From Cephalotrichum gorgonifer (taxonomy: Eukaryota; Ascomycota; Sordariomycetes; Microascales; Microascaceae): a DNA stretch of 64,000 nt. The DNA lies in NCBI GenBank assembly GCA_900312665.1, contig ONZQ02000002.1, positions 1,470,560 to 1,534,559 of the forward strand. The letters are read 5' to 3'. The number at the start of each line of letters is the position of its first letter. Position 1 is the stretch's first letter. Position numbers and translations under genes: made by a program. Shown piece by piece: positions 46,846 to 58,600 of this stretch. The notes below the pieces were generated by a model, which was not told where the DNA came from, did not search any database, and was given only the letters and a program-made list of their open reading frames with translations.

Positions 46846-48488
46846 GGTAGTAGTTTTGTACGGTTTGTTTGAGCTTAGGGCGAGTTGGGGAGGTGTTGGT
46901 TGCTGCGCGAGTGAGTGATGGTTTATGTATTCGGGAGATATGAGCCCAGGATTACCGATACGCTTTAATTGAGGAGACGGATTTATTCACACCTCCAGCG
47001 CACATCATGTATGGTATGGCGTGAACGAGCTGTGGTGGTTGTGGTTGGTGAGCTCGCCATGACATCATGACGTCATGCCGGAGAATGCGGGGAATGCACG
47101 GAGTTTACGGAGTTGTCCGTCCCCATTCTGTCCGGACTGGATCCTGGAGTACTCCGGAGGGAGTCCAGACAGGAGCTGCTGAGGTAATCCAGGGAAGCCA
47201 TGATATGTTAGGGTGTTTGTCACACAACTCCTAGCGGAGACGGCATGCGACTCCCGTCATGACACCTAAAACGGGACGGGACTGAGTCAAGTTGTGCCCC
47301 CCACTCGGCGGCCATGACAGACTATTACAGACAGAAGGGTGTGGTAAGCTGCGGTACGCCGTACGGCAGAGAAGGATGGTGTGGTGTGATGGTGCAATTC
47401 TCCCGCACATGGTAAAATCCCCTCCATACCCTGGCGCGTCGGAAGCGTGTAAGGCCACAAGGGAACGGAACGCGAGCACTGGCCAGCCCCTGCAGGTCAC
47501 ACTGCAGGGGGTCGGATGGAATGGAATTGAGAGGGTGTCGCGGGAACGAATGAGCCTCCGTCGTGGTGGTGGGAAGGGAAGTTATTGGTACCAGGCCCAT
47601 CACGACTTCGACTGGACGTTTTTGTTCTTACGAAACAAGCTTATTAACCAAGCACGTCTTTCCCTCCCCTTCGTACGGTACGGAGTGTTAACGCCGAGGC
47701 AGGCTGGGCTGGGAGGCGAGCTACGGCTAACACTGTGCCGGAAGGTCGCAGCCAGAACTGCCGTCATACCCATAAAGTGGAGCCCTTACCCAGTTGCAAG
47801 GAGCGCGCTCTCAGCTCGCCCGGCCGAGCCAGGCGACTCCCTTCCGCCGTTGCAGAGTTCTCCACTGTTTCCCTTCCGTTCTCCACTCTTGGTACTCTTC
47901 TCGCATACCCCATATTCTCCCAACGAATCAGGCCTGGGAGCAGCGCCCGCACATCGCCCCCTTCGCTCCGCGGAGATTCGAATCCTAAAACGGCTGGAAG
48001 AGCACCTCATGCGTTTGCGATGCCGTAATAAAAACAACCATTGTGGATACTTTCGGCGTCAGACCGAGACACGAGAGGTAGAAAATTCTACTTCCCCGAT
48101 GGCCAAGCCATTTCGTGCTCCCAATAACCCGGGAAGGGAGCGTGCGACGCGTGGTCAGTGAGAAAGAGAAGGTAAAATTGGTAAGAAAGTTGGGGAGGAG
48201 CGATGCGTCTGCTCTTGTAAATGGGTCTTAAAGCTTGCCCGGTCCCCACTTCTGCCTTCGGAGCAACAACGGGAAGGAGGGACCGCTGAATTCGGACATC
48301 AACTTTCTCTTATTACACTTGGAGCACCTATTTCCCTTTTTTGCCTCTTGATTTTTAATCCTCGCTCTCGTACAAACTTCGTAAGATTTCTTCTCCTTTT
48401 TCCTCCCCCCTCTCTCCAACCATTGGATGCCCATTCTCCCGCCGGCATAGAACATGGATACGACGACATCCCAGCAACCCAGATCGTG
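46846..48488. other. 1.6 kb between divergent SDR and HPP genes
   Basis: A long open frame (47292-48161, +) begins at TTG, is Arg/Pro/Ser-rich and has no domain, so I do not call it. A CRE-like ATGACGTCAT lies at 47067-47076 in the SDR promoter, next to a GGAG/TCCGGA-rich patch with several short inverted repeats (47090-47180). Confidence 0.45.
47067..47076. promoter_or_regulatory. CRE/bZIP-type site ATGACGTCAT
   Basis: A perfect 10-bp palindrome with the TGACGTCA core bound by ATF/CREB-type bZIP factors. It directly follows a half-related TGACATCA. It sits about 220 bp upstream of the SDR start codon, so stress-type regulation of that gene is plausible. Confidence 0.4.
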
Positions 48489-49443
48489 ATGAGCTACCAT
48501 ATAAACCAACCGGCGGGGTCCTCAGCGACCACCACAACCCCCGCCACGTCGACAAACTCCCTGGCCCCGTCCCCGATGAAGGAGCCCGACCAGCCCCCCT
48601 CCCCGACCTACCCCGCCCGCAGCCAAAGGGGAGGCGGCCCCGTAGACGAGGAAAAGGGCGGGTTCGACTCCGAGGCGCTCCCGGATGTCGTCGCGCAGTC
48701 ATCCCGGACCATCACGCACATGTCGAGGAGGATATGGGGCACGACCTTCCTCGAGAAGCTCCCCCGCCCCGTCTCCCACTTCCTAGGCTACCGGAGCGAG
48801 CCGCCTAAGCCCGTACATCCCGTCGCGATTACGTTCTGGGTTTTCATCGGGGTCATGTCTAGCCTCTTGTTAATTACACTGGCGACGCAGCGCATCCAGG
48901 TGTTCCGGGATAACGGCGCACCAGTCATCGTCGCTAGTTTTGTAGGTTTCCCACCCCCACCCACCCACAATGAAGATACAAACCCGCTCCGTGGCACACC
49001 CGGGCTAACCCTCCCCCCAGGGTGCCGCCGCCGTGCTAGAATTCAACTCCATAGCCTCTCCGTTCGCTCAGCCCCGCAACGCCCTGCTCTCCCAGATCAT
49101 CGCCTCCATCACCGGCGTCTGCATCTCCAAGCTCTTCGCCCTTGCGCCCAACTATGACGAAATCCGCTGGGTTGGCGGCGCGCTGGCCTGCGCCCTCGCC
49201 ACGGTCATCATGAACGCTACGGGCAACGTACACCCCCCTGCAGGTGCCACGGCCCTCATTGCCGTCGTGGATGGACCTAGCCGCGAGCTGGGGTGGTGGA
49301 TGATACCGCTCGTGTTGCTCAGCTGCACAATCATGATTGGGGTCGCGCTGTTGTTGAACAACGTACAGAGGCAGTTCCCGATGTACTGGTGGGCTCCGAA
49401 GCCCGCGGAGGAGGCAAAGAACGGGAAGAAAGGGGGTTTGTAG
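48489..49443 (+). CDS. HPP-family integral membrane protein
   Basis: Two exons, 48489-48941 and 49021-49443 (79-nt intron, GTAGGT donor), 291 residues. The first 75 residues are Ser/Thr/Pro-rich and presumably disordered. The membrane domain has about four helices: FWVFIGVMSSLLLITLA, the NGAPVIVASF-GAAAVLEFN segment across the intron, ALACALATVIMNATGNVHPPAGATALIAVV with the defining His-Pro-Pro, and LGWWMIPLVLLSCTIMIGVALLL. It ends in a Lys-rich tail. Plant and cyanobacterial HPP proteins are linked to nitrite transport. The fungal role is unknown. I chose the ATG before SYHINQ, since the longer frame starts at TTG. Confidence 0.88.
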
Positions 49444-51249
49444 CACGAGGTTTTGACAGTTAGAGAGTTTCGTGGTACACGGAGCTAGAGGAAAATACGA
49501 CATAGACACCTAGAAGGGAGCATAATACCACGGATAGACGAGGGACAGACATAGGATGCCCAAGCATAGATACATACAAAAGGGGTATGGAAATGAGAAC
49601 ATGACTTACACCACCTGAGGTTTCTACTTTCTTTATCGACCCTGGCTTGCATCTATCCCTCTCCAGACCTGACCGAAAACCCCGACGCCTTGAAGCCGTT
49701 CGCGGACGTATCCACCCAGCCATCCGGGATCCCTCGTCACCGTCTCATGGGCGAGAAAGCCGGGAACACGGCACCGAGGGCGGGGTTTCCCGACGGATTT
49801 AAGGCTTCCCGCTCTGTGTTCCCGAGTGACCGACGCCCGGCGCCTCGGTGCAACCGCACCTTTTCCTGGTGATCCGGCCTCCGTCGAGACGGATAGCCGT
49901 CCGCGGAGGGAACGGCGAAGACGGCCTCAACAACTTGTGCGTTTTCTCGGACGTAACTCGGTTTCTGTTTCTATTTCCAAATGACCGGAAGTGGAGCCCG
50001 TGGCGAAATATAGTCACCTCGTACTCCGTACGGTCGAGCTAAGAATCCTGACGTGGGTCTGAGAATGACTCCACAGCGACGTCTGCTGGTCTCTCTTACG
50101 TACTAGTCGGCGCGAATGATGGGGTCCCGTCTCTCGGCGGGACGCTAGGTTTCTTAGCGGCGGGGTAGAAGAGGCATTACAGGCGCGCCCGGGCTCAGGG
50201 TTCGAGGTTGGGTTTTCGGCACTTGGGCCTTGGAGGACGGACGAGGTGATGGAATACGAGTAAAAAGTAAGTCGGTTACTCGTGAGGGTCTTTCTGAATT
50301 AAATTCAATGAGTACGAGCACAGTGCCAACGGGATGGTGGGGTTGAGGGCGGCCACACATGGGCAACAAATAATATGTTGTGTAAGTAATACATGTAGTT
50401 ATGACACTGGATGGATTCGCTCCGGGCATATTAGTGGGGCGAACGCCGTTCCGTCGGATCCTTGCATCCGCGGAGTTCTCACATCGTTGGCTGCTCCGCA
50501 CCAAAACTGCGCCGGCCGGAGGACCGACACGCAATGTCGGGCCTCCCGCGGGGCTACCCGGCGCGAGTATTAAATCCAGACGGGCCACGGAAATTTACCT
50601 CTACCAACAACCCCCTCCCCTTTTTTTTTTTTTTTTGATACGATTAGGGTCCGATACGTTCGGCGTCGACTTCCTGCGTCTTTAATGTTGTGGGCTCCCA
50701 CCCTGTCTCGGGCCGGACCATACAAAGTTCTGCAGTTACACGACGGTCAAAGTAAGCCACTTTCAGCTGGGTGTTCTGACCGCCTCCGCCACCCAATCTG
50801 TCCTTTCCATCGGCCGATCGATCGGGTGCGTACCTGCTGATACCTATTCAACGTTTGGCTTTGGGATCGGCTCCTTTTTATATTTACTTTTCTCTTTCTC
50901 TTCTTGCGATACGGGGCTTGGATTTTGGCGACACGAGGCGTCGCCTTAGCATCGAAGCCCAAGCATCACAGTAACACCCCGCAACCAACCGATCGACCAA
51001 CATTCTTCTGATGGCCAATTTTCACCAAAGAGTGATCAAGTCAAAATATCGAGAAGACAAAACTAAACACAAAAGAAAACTGGGAATATTAAATGCTATC
51101 TATACATTTCCCTCCATCACTGAGGGAAATATAAAATACAAAGAAGCAAGAAGCGGCTGAATTCAACTCTACCCACCTCCTACTCCTCCTTCCCCACACC
51201 TCCTGCGCACTCTCCTCTCTCTCCCTCCTCCTGTCGTCCCATCGTCTCT
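49444..51249. other. 1.8 kb intergenic region between convergent genes
   Basis: No gene recognised. It includes GTACTCCGTAC at 50021-50031 and a T16 run at 50621-50636. Frames on both strands are short and lack domain features. Confidence 0.5.
50621..50636. repeat. poly(T) run of 16
   Basis: Homopolymer following a C-rich stretch. Simple repeat with no coding context. Confidence 0.75.
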
Positions 51250-53695
51250 TTACGGGGCAGCAGTGGCGCACACAATGTTCGTGTGCGTGGAGGTGCTCGT
51301 GACGTGGTACGCCTCCGTGACGTACCTCGTGAACTTGCCGTCGTTCCACTCGCCGTCCTCTCCCTTCTCAAAGTAGGGCCCGGAGCAGGTGTGGCCCTCG
51401 GGGCAACCCGACTTCTTCACCTTGGGATCCTCGCCTTCCGCGTCCGAGCCGTCGTCGTAGTCACCCTCACCCTCTCCGGCGACCGGGTCCGCATCCTCAT
51501 CGCCCTCGCCTTCTCCAGCGGCCGGGTCCGCATCCTCCTTACCCTCGGAATCCCCGCCTTCGGAGCTCGGGTACTCATTCCCGGCGGCCGAGTCGTCGCC
51601 TTCATTCCCGGCGCCCGAGTCCTCGCCGCCCTCAGCATTACACGTGCCCTCCTGGTAAACCGCGCTACCCCAAACAAGTCAGCACGCTACATCCTCGGCT
51701 CCCAAAAAAAAATGCTCTAGGTGACAGCGAATAAACTTACCCATGGGCAGGAACGTGGCTAGCCGGTGCCGCCCCCTCAAGGTTGAAGTGGTCCTCCGTG
51801 TTGCCCGCGGCATTACCGCTGCTATGCAGGCACTGCGCGTCGCACAGAGCCCGGTGCGCCTGGGGAACGGGCCCCGTGATCTTCTGCAGCTCGAGCGGGT
51901 CCTCGATGAAGGTGGCAGTCATGCCGAGCGCCACGTGCCACTCGAAGTGGCAGTGGAACAGCCACACGCCCGGGTTATCGGCCTTGAAGCGGATGACGAC
52001 CGAGCTGCGCCCGTGGACTACGATGGTGTCCCTGCGCAGGGGGACCTCGGGGAAGTCGCTCTCGGCAGAGGCGTCGAAGGGGCCCGAGCCGACGGGGCGG
52101 CGCGAGAGGACCTGGAAGTGGTGGCCGTGGAGGTGGAAGGGGTGGTGGCTGGCCGCGAGGTTGTTGACCGTGATCTCGATGATCTCGCCCCTCTTCGTGA
52201 CGTAAGGGTTGACCTGACCGTAGACCTCGGGGTTCTCGGCGTCCTTCCCGACGGTGAGGGCCGTGAATAGGGTGGGGGTGTCCTGGTGGACGTAGGAGAC
52301 GTTGTTTACGAAGGCACTGAGCGACCCAGGGCGTTAGAAGTTGGAAGTCTTCAGAGTTGGTGTGTTACGAGGGACGCAATGAACTCACCGAGGGATACCA
52401 CCGGTGTCAAGACCCATTCCGACGTCCATCTGAATCTGCTTGTCAGGCTCACCGAGAATCTCCTCGCCGTCAAAGGGCTTTTTACACACGGTTAGCTTTT
52501 TCCCACACCAAGCCAGTTGCAAGAAGAGCGGAACTCACCTCCAAGCTCAGGTCATCAAGGATGTGGAACTCATTCAGGTGCTCCGGCTCCGGGGTCGGGT
52601 TGCCGGCGTCATATTCCAGGTACGCCGTCCCGTTCCACTTGAATCCAACGGGCTCGAAGTAAGTCAGGACGTCAGGATTCACGTCCAGCACGACGTTGAC
52701 GGCGTAGTTCTTCTCCTTGGACTCCTTGCCCTCAACAATGACGGAGTACCTCTGACCGGGCGCGAGGTAGAGCTGCGCCGCCGAAGTCGGCTTGGTGTAC
52801 ACTCCGTCGACCTCCACGACGGTGAACCTGTGGTCAGTGATGAAGATGGCAGCGCCGGCGTGGGCAGACATGTTGACGATGCGGAACTTGTACTTCTTTC
52901 CCGGCAGGATCTCATACTTGTTCTGGGTAGCGTCGTTGATCAGGCAAGACTTGATGGGCGGGAGCCGGACACCGACGTTGCTGACATCGAAGAGCTGCTC
53001 GAGGAGAGTCGGCGTCTGGTCGTGGTACCAATCTACGCAGACACACACAAGTTAGCTTCGAATTTCTCGAGATGGGTGCATGCGTTTGTTCAAGGGGTAC
53101 GCGAGGCTGCTTCTTACCAGAGACGCTCAGCACGTATTCGGCCTCGATCTCCCTCTCGTACGGAGAGTTCCTGTCATGCACGATCAAAGGAGCACGTAGC
53201 CCATCCGAGTACTGCGCGCCAATGTGGGCGTGATACCAGTACGTGCCGGGCTGGTGGACCTCGAATTCGTACGTGAAGCTCGCCCCGGGGGGGATGGGGC
53301 ACTGAGTTACGTGGGCGGGGCCGTCGAACAGGTTGCTGCCCTCCTGGAAGAGGCCGTGCCAGTGCAAGCTGGTCGTCTCGTTCCCGAGGCCGTTGGTGAC
53401 CTCGATGATAACCTTGTCACCGATGTCGACCTCGAGTGTTGGGCAGGGCCATTGTCCATTAATTCCTGCATCACACGCGTGTTAGCAACCGTCCAATGGC
53501 AGTCCACCACCCTCCGCCACGCGAATTTCAAAGAGAACGAAGAAGGGGGGGAGAGGGGGGATTCGACGCACCGATGACGGAACGGGCGAACCCATCAGGG
53601 GCAGCTTGCACCCAACCGATATTCCATTCCTTCTTCACGACGGCGGCAAGACCACTTGACGCGGCCGCCGTCAGCAGAATAAGCGACTTGAGCAT
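51250..53695 (-). CDS. secreted Fet3-like multicopper oxidase with acidic C-terminal tail
   Basis: Six exons: 53695-53572, 53465-53118, 53032-52539, 52477-52389, 52316-51741 and 51664-51250, 681 residues. It couples four one-electron oxidations to reduction of O2 to water. The signal peptide is about 1-18. All copper motifs are present: HWHG (76-79), YWYHAH (to 122), HPFHLHGH (410-417) and HCHFEWHVALGM (473-484), with type-1 Cys474 and probable axial Met484. Segments such as LSLEPFDGEEILGEPD, FKADNPGVWLFHCHFEWH and GNAAGNTEDHFNLEG resemble yeast Fet3. But no transmembrane helix follows: the last 138 residues are Asp/Glu/Gly-rich with an EDADP-type repeat and a few Cys. Substrate (Fe2+, phenol, other) is therefore open. 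Confidence 0.88.
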
Positions 53696-55651
53696 ATTGT
53701 ATTATCTATGCCGTTTTTGTGTTCTTCTAATGAATGACTAGGGAAAGCTTCTCTAGGGAGGTAACGATAGTTGGGGAATAATTATTAAGATATGGGTGAC
53801 ATTAAGAAACAACAAGGGGAGAGAGGAAGACAAGCGAGGGGAACGAACACACAAGAACGAATGAACGGCGAAGAACAAATGGAAGCCGAGTGTTGGGAGA
53901 GAAGAGAAAGGCGAGCTCCCAATCTTCACCGGGCTCGGGATATCTTATGTAGTCACCCTGCCTTTGTTTGTTCTCTCCAAGTGTCTCGCTGGGGGAGTAC
54001 GGGCGTGTCTGTGGACGAGTACGCGCGCACTACAGCCTTCCGCGGTGTCGCAGGCGTGTACCCTCTCTGCATGGGGCGCAGCACGCCTCGTCCGTCGTCC
54101 CATTCCCCGGCCCGTGTGATAACTGAAGAATGAAATTGGGATGTCTCAGCCATGCTTTTTCTCTACGTCGTTCGTCCCCACAGAGTGTGAAGATTTCCAA
54201 TGATAGGACGTGCGCGCTCAGGGGAGAGAAGCATGGGATGGAGGGGGAAGCCCGGAGGCGCCCGATCGACGCGTTCGCATCCTATTCTTGTCCGGGGCGT
54301 ATTTTCCGATCGAGTCCGTCCCCGTGATTCCCTTCTTCCCTCCCTGGGGGGGGGGGAAGAAGTCGGACAAGTCTTCGTGGACTCGTGTGCTCTCAGGTCT
54401 TCCGCGTTCCCGTCCGTAAGACACTTGATACGCAAAAAGGAAATTGATAGCCGCCACGGCCACCGCCTGTCCGACTAGCGACGCGTTGAGGGTTGAGGTA
54501 AGCATAAACATGCACTAACAGTGGTATGTCTGGCCTCAGCGCAGAGTAGCCGCAAGGCGAAAAAAGCACCTCCCTCATATGTCGACCCTGGCGGTAATTG
54601 CCCTCTCCACCTGGTAGAAGACAACAACATGTACAAAAAGCAACGCGCGGCCGCGTCTGAAAAGGTGAATACTTGTATAAACCACTGTCTGATTGCCGTA
54701 TACGGAGGTAAATAGGGGATGCCCCAATCCCCTAGTGTTAGCTTAGGGGCAAGTCTGCTCCCCCATTCCCACTCTGGGATTCTCTTTTGCTTTTGGCAAG
54801 TGATATCCTTAGCTTCGCCCCGTCTCTGTTACTAAAATTTGTCTCGCGATGACATCTCGATGTCAGTAGTCTTCCCAGCCCGGTAGCCCGAACAGAATCC
54901 TTCCGAGGAACACAGGCGAAATTAGGGGGATGCACTCTGATGGAAGATGATCTCACACGACTCAAGAGCGAAGTCATTCCATAGACGTTCCTCTAGAAGG
55001 GTGAGATTATGGCATTTACTTTTCCTGCGCTGTAAAGGGCCGGATTCACGTGTATCCAGGAGCGTGAATGGCAATGTGGGACAGCCCGAGCCAGATAGCA
55101 GAGGGCGCCTTTTTGCCCCTCCCACCCCAAACCAACTTCGATCCCTCACCTTCTCGTCCCAGGCGATGACGGAAATTATTATTCCCACTCAGGGGCTGCC
55201 TCAGACGGCGGATCCGATGCCGTAGTGTACCATAGCTCTCCGGAAAGGGCGGACTGTGTCCAGACCATGTCTCGGCCACCCAATGCCGCGATTGAGCGCC
55301 CTCTGTTCTCCAAAGCTGCCCCTCCAGGGCCTTTCCTTTCCAATCCCAAGCGGGGGGGTCGAGTCCGTGAGCTGGTGTCCGAGAGACAGGACGCAGACGT
55401 GATCGATTGAGCGCCGGTCCTCCGTTCCGCCGCCAGCAGAACCAGAGACCTTGAGCCGATAGTTACGTACTTCCTCCGGTACCGTCCGACTTTCCAAGTG
55501 CCTACCCAGCCTGTTGAACAGCCTTGCACGCAAGAGGGTTAAAGAATCCAATTCAAGCTTCTCCGGAGCGAAAGGCCCAGGTCAGCCCCACTCCATGTCC
55601 ACTCGAAATCCCCATAGCAGGCCCATTTCCCCACAGAAGCCCGGAGCGCGC

Positions 55652-55674
55652 GTCCAGGATCTGAGATCCTGGAC
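55652..55674. repeat. perfect 23-bp palindrome
   Basis: Arms GTCCAGGATCT and AGATCCTGGAC are exact reverse complements around a single G. It lies deep in gene-free DNA. It could be a dimeric-protein binding site, a relic of an inverted repeat end, or chance. Confidence 0.8.
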
Positions 55675-58600
55675 AATTCCCGTGGCCCCACACAACGCTA
55701 GTCTTTCGGCCCTGGATTTCTCACGGGTCCATTCACCCCTGTCCGGAAAGCCGTCCCTGAATGATGCCCGTGACGTAACCTAGCGGACCGAACTATCCCA
55801 AGGCGATGGGGATCCGTTCCTCGTTCGTTCTTCCTTTTACTCCCACGCGACCGGTAGAGAAGGGTGAACCTCAGGCGAAGTGACGGCCTAAATGGGGTCG
55901 CCAGACCAGACCGGCGACCTCCGTCACACGCGCTGTGGGAATGACTATCCCCAACCGCTCTGTGACGTGACGCCTGTCCCTTGAGCTGCCCAAGCCGCGG
56001 ACCTGTCAGGTGATTCTCGTCTAAAGTGTTTCTGCACGGTCCCTTGAAAATCCGCTAGACCAGGGAAAGATACGGCCTAGAATACGCAATCGATATCTCC
56101 ACCCGGATCTTTCTTCGCGCTATAATGTCCCGGGGGTTTCAGCTCTCAGCCATAAACCATGGAAGACCGTTCTTAGTATCCCATAGAAGTTGCACACTCA
56201 CCTAGCCCCGCCCCGGGAGGCGCCGTGACAAGAAAGACATCATGCACGCCAACCAATACGTCCTTTCGGCTTGAGTGAGTACTCGAATCGTCGGAAGTAT
56301 TCCTGGCCGGGGTGGGTGCTCCGCACCAAAGGAAGCTATAACCGCAAACCCAGAGCTTCTGCCCTCGTTTCAGAGCGATAGTAATATGTAGTTTTACCAG
56401 TAAACATTTTTTTATAGTTGCACGCAGCAGGCAAACTAGTTCAATGCGCTTAGCCATCAGAATAAGACAAAGGAACTCGATTCCTAGGAGGGGACACGGG
56501 ATGCTCATATTGTTAAATTTGTACAGCCGGAGGGCTTCGCAGCCTCCTAGTGGCAGCTTCGATTACCTTACCACCCATTCGAACGGCATAGTACTCGTCC
56601 ACTCAGTTGAATAATGGAGAAATTGCTCTCCCTCCACTTCTGGGGCTCATCAAGTTCTGACGAGGGTGGAGGCTTGGGTTAGATGCGATAAGCGAAGGGG
56701 GCACCCGAAGGCAACTGGCAGGGTTCCACCAAGGGGGGTCGGTAACTGGAATAGTCCTGCTAGAGCCTAGAACTTCATTTGGAGATTGCAGGCACACTCT
56801 CGCATGCATAGCCCGCAGTTAGTTAACGGAGCCGCTCGAGCGCGACCGGGCCAAAGCCGCAAGGAAGCTAGTGGTGCTTGGGCTAAGGGCCCAGGCATAC
56901 AAGCGAGAACAAACCCGGAGTGGGTCAAGTTTAGTGTCATCGTGATTGAAGGTGTTTACCGCAAACTTGTAAGCATTTCTTTTGTCATTGCAGTGGTCGT
57001 CGCCGACGGAGCTGGAAATGCGTTAGAGCAGATACAGCTGATATAGGGATGGAAAGTAGCGTTAACAGTATTTAACTGCTTCACCACGTCCCAAAAAAAG
57101 ACTCCCATCTAGTTCCCGCTAAGCCAACTCGTCCCATGGTCGCCCCAGTTGGCAATTATTGTTGGGCGATAGTGTCTGGCGCTCAAGTACCTCCCACTAT
57201 GATACCAGTCCAGGAGTACACATCCGCGTTTATGGTTCAACCTTAATCACGGAAGAAACCGCCCTCTCTTGTCGGCCGCCTAGTAACTAGGGTGAAGATA
57301 GTTCCTGCGAACCTTGTCAGTCATGGGTCCTCGGATAACGCTAAAAACAACAACCATGTCACAAGTAACAACAGCAACTGGCACCCATCCGTCCCCTAGT
57401 GTTGTTTGTATAGTGTGGGTCGCCACTAGCTGCGACTGGATGGTCGCAACTTCGTGTGGTAAATGAAGTTGACGATGTGACTGCAGGTACTAACAAAACC
57501 ATCAAAGTACCGTACCCAGGCGGATTTGAACATGAAAGAAAAAATACAGACACAGTCTCCCAGACTCGACGCTCCCAGCGAGTGGTCGAACATTCCACAT
57601 CTTATTTGAATTGCGAGTATCCTAGGGGGTAAGGTGCCCATCGAAGTAGACGAAATAGGGTTAGTTGTGCAGTGGGGTTCAGTTCCAGTCCATTATCGAT
57701 TTTGTGTGTACCAATTTTATAGGTAGTCATATGGTTGACACTGCACGAGCGGTCCACAACCCAGCAAGGACTTCCAGGACACTTGAACGGGGCCCATGGG
57801 ACAACAAGGACGCATACGACAGAATGCTGGACCCGTTCAACGCCGCTTGCGCATGGCATCGCGCTAGGGAATGGCCTAGCAAGCCAGTTTCCAGGATGGA
57901 CTATCTCGATCACTTGCTCAGAAGAGTCTAGAAAGATCAAGTGACCGCAGGGTCTCCAGGTCAATTCTGAGCCTCTAAGAAAGACCAGGTGGGAACACGA
58001 TACTTTCAGCAGTTAAGCTCAGGCGTCACCGAGGATAATTATTGGGGCATACCCGTATAGGGGGCCATGTTGAATGGCTACCAATACCCAAGGAATAGTC
58101 GAACCTCGGGGATAGTCAACACGGAGCTAGTCGAGGCCGCGTTCCCTCGTTAGCGAGGCCCACCGGTTTTCGGATGATATGAGACAAAAGCTCATCCCCC
58201 CTCCCCCCCTTTCCCCCCGGCAGGCTTGGCTAGTGAAAATTCTATCGAGCTTGTTGCGCGTGACACAAATATTGGGGAGTATGGTACTTGCCGTAGCGGC
58301 GGATGATGACTTCTTCGATTTGCCACCATGCAGAAAACCCATTGCTGTCATTCAACGGTGGTGCAATGCAAATGCACCCGCGCTTACCGCCAGATCGGGT
58401 CGGGCCGGTTGGGGGGGGCGGGTGGGATATCCACATGCGGGCGTTTACCCTCTCGCCTACTCGGATGGCCGACGACTCGAAAGTGTGTGGCAAGGAAGAC
58501 GGTTGGAACATGGTGGTTGTGATTGAACACGATGCATGATGCTGGCCAAGCTAACCGACGACGGAGAGGTCTGCGAGTCGACGCAAGCCTCGGAGTACCG

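Noticed and set aside
47970..47984. GATTCGAATCC resembling a tRNA B box
   Set aside because: No matching A box, acceptor stem or anticodon arm could be formed on either strand at tRNA distance.
47292..48161. 289-codon open frame on the plus strand
   Set aside because: It begins at TTG, is Arg/Pro/Ser-rich without any domain, signal or helix pattern, and runs through the promoter region of the HPP gene. In GC-rich DNA such frames arise by chance.
48348..48488. 47-codon upstream extension of the HPP protein
   Set aside because: The longer frame starts at TTG, and the first ATG in frame is 48489. An upstream spliced exon is possible but no acceptor was convincing.
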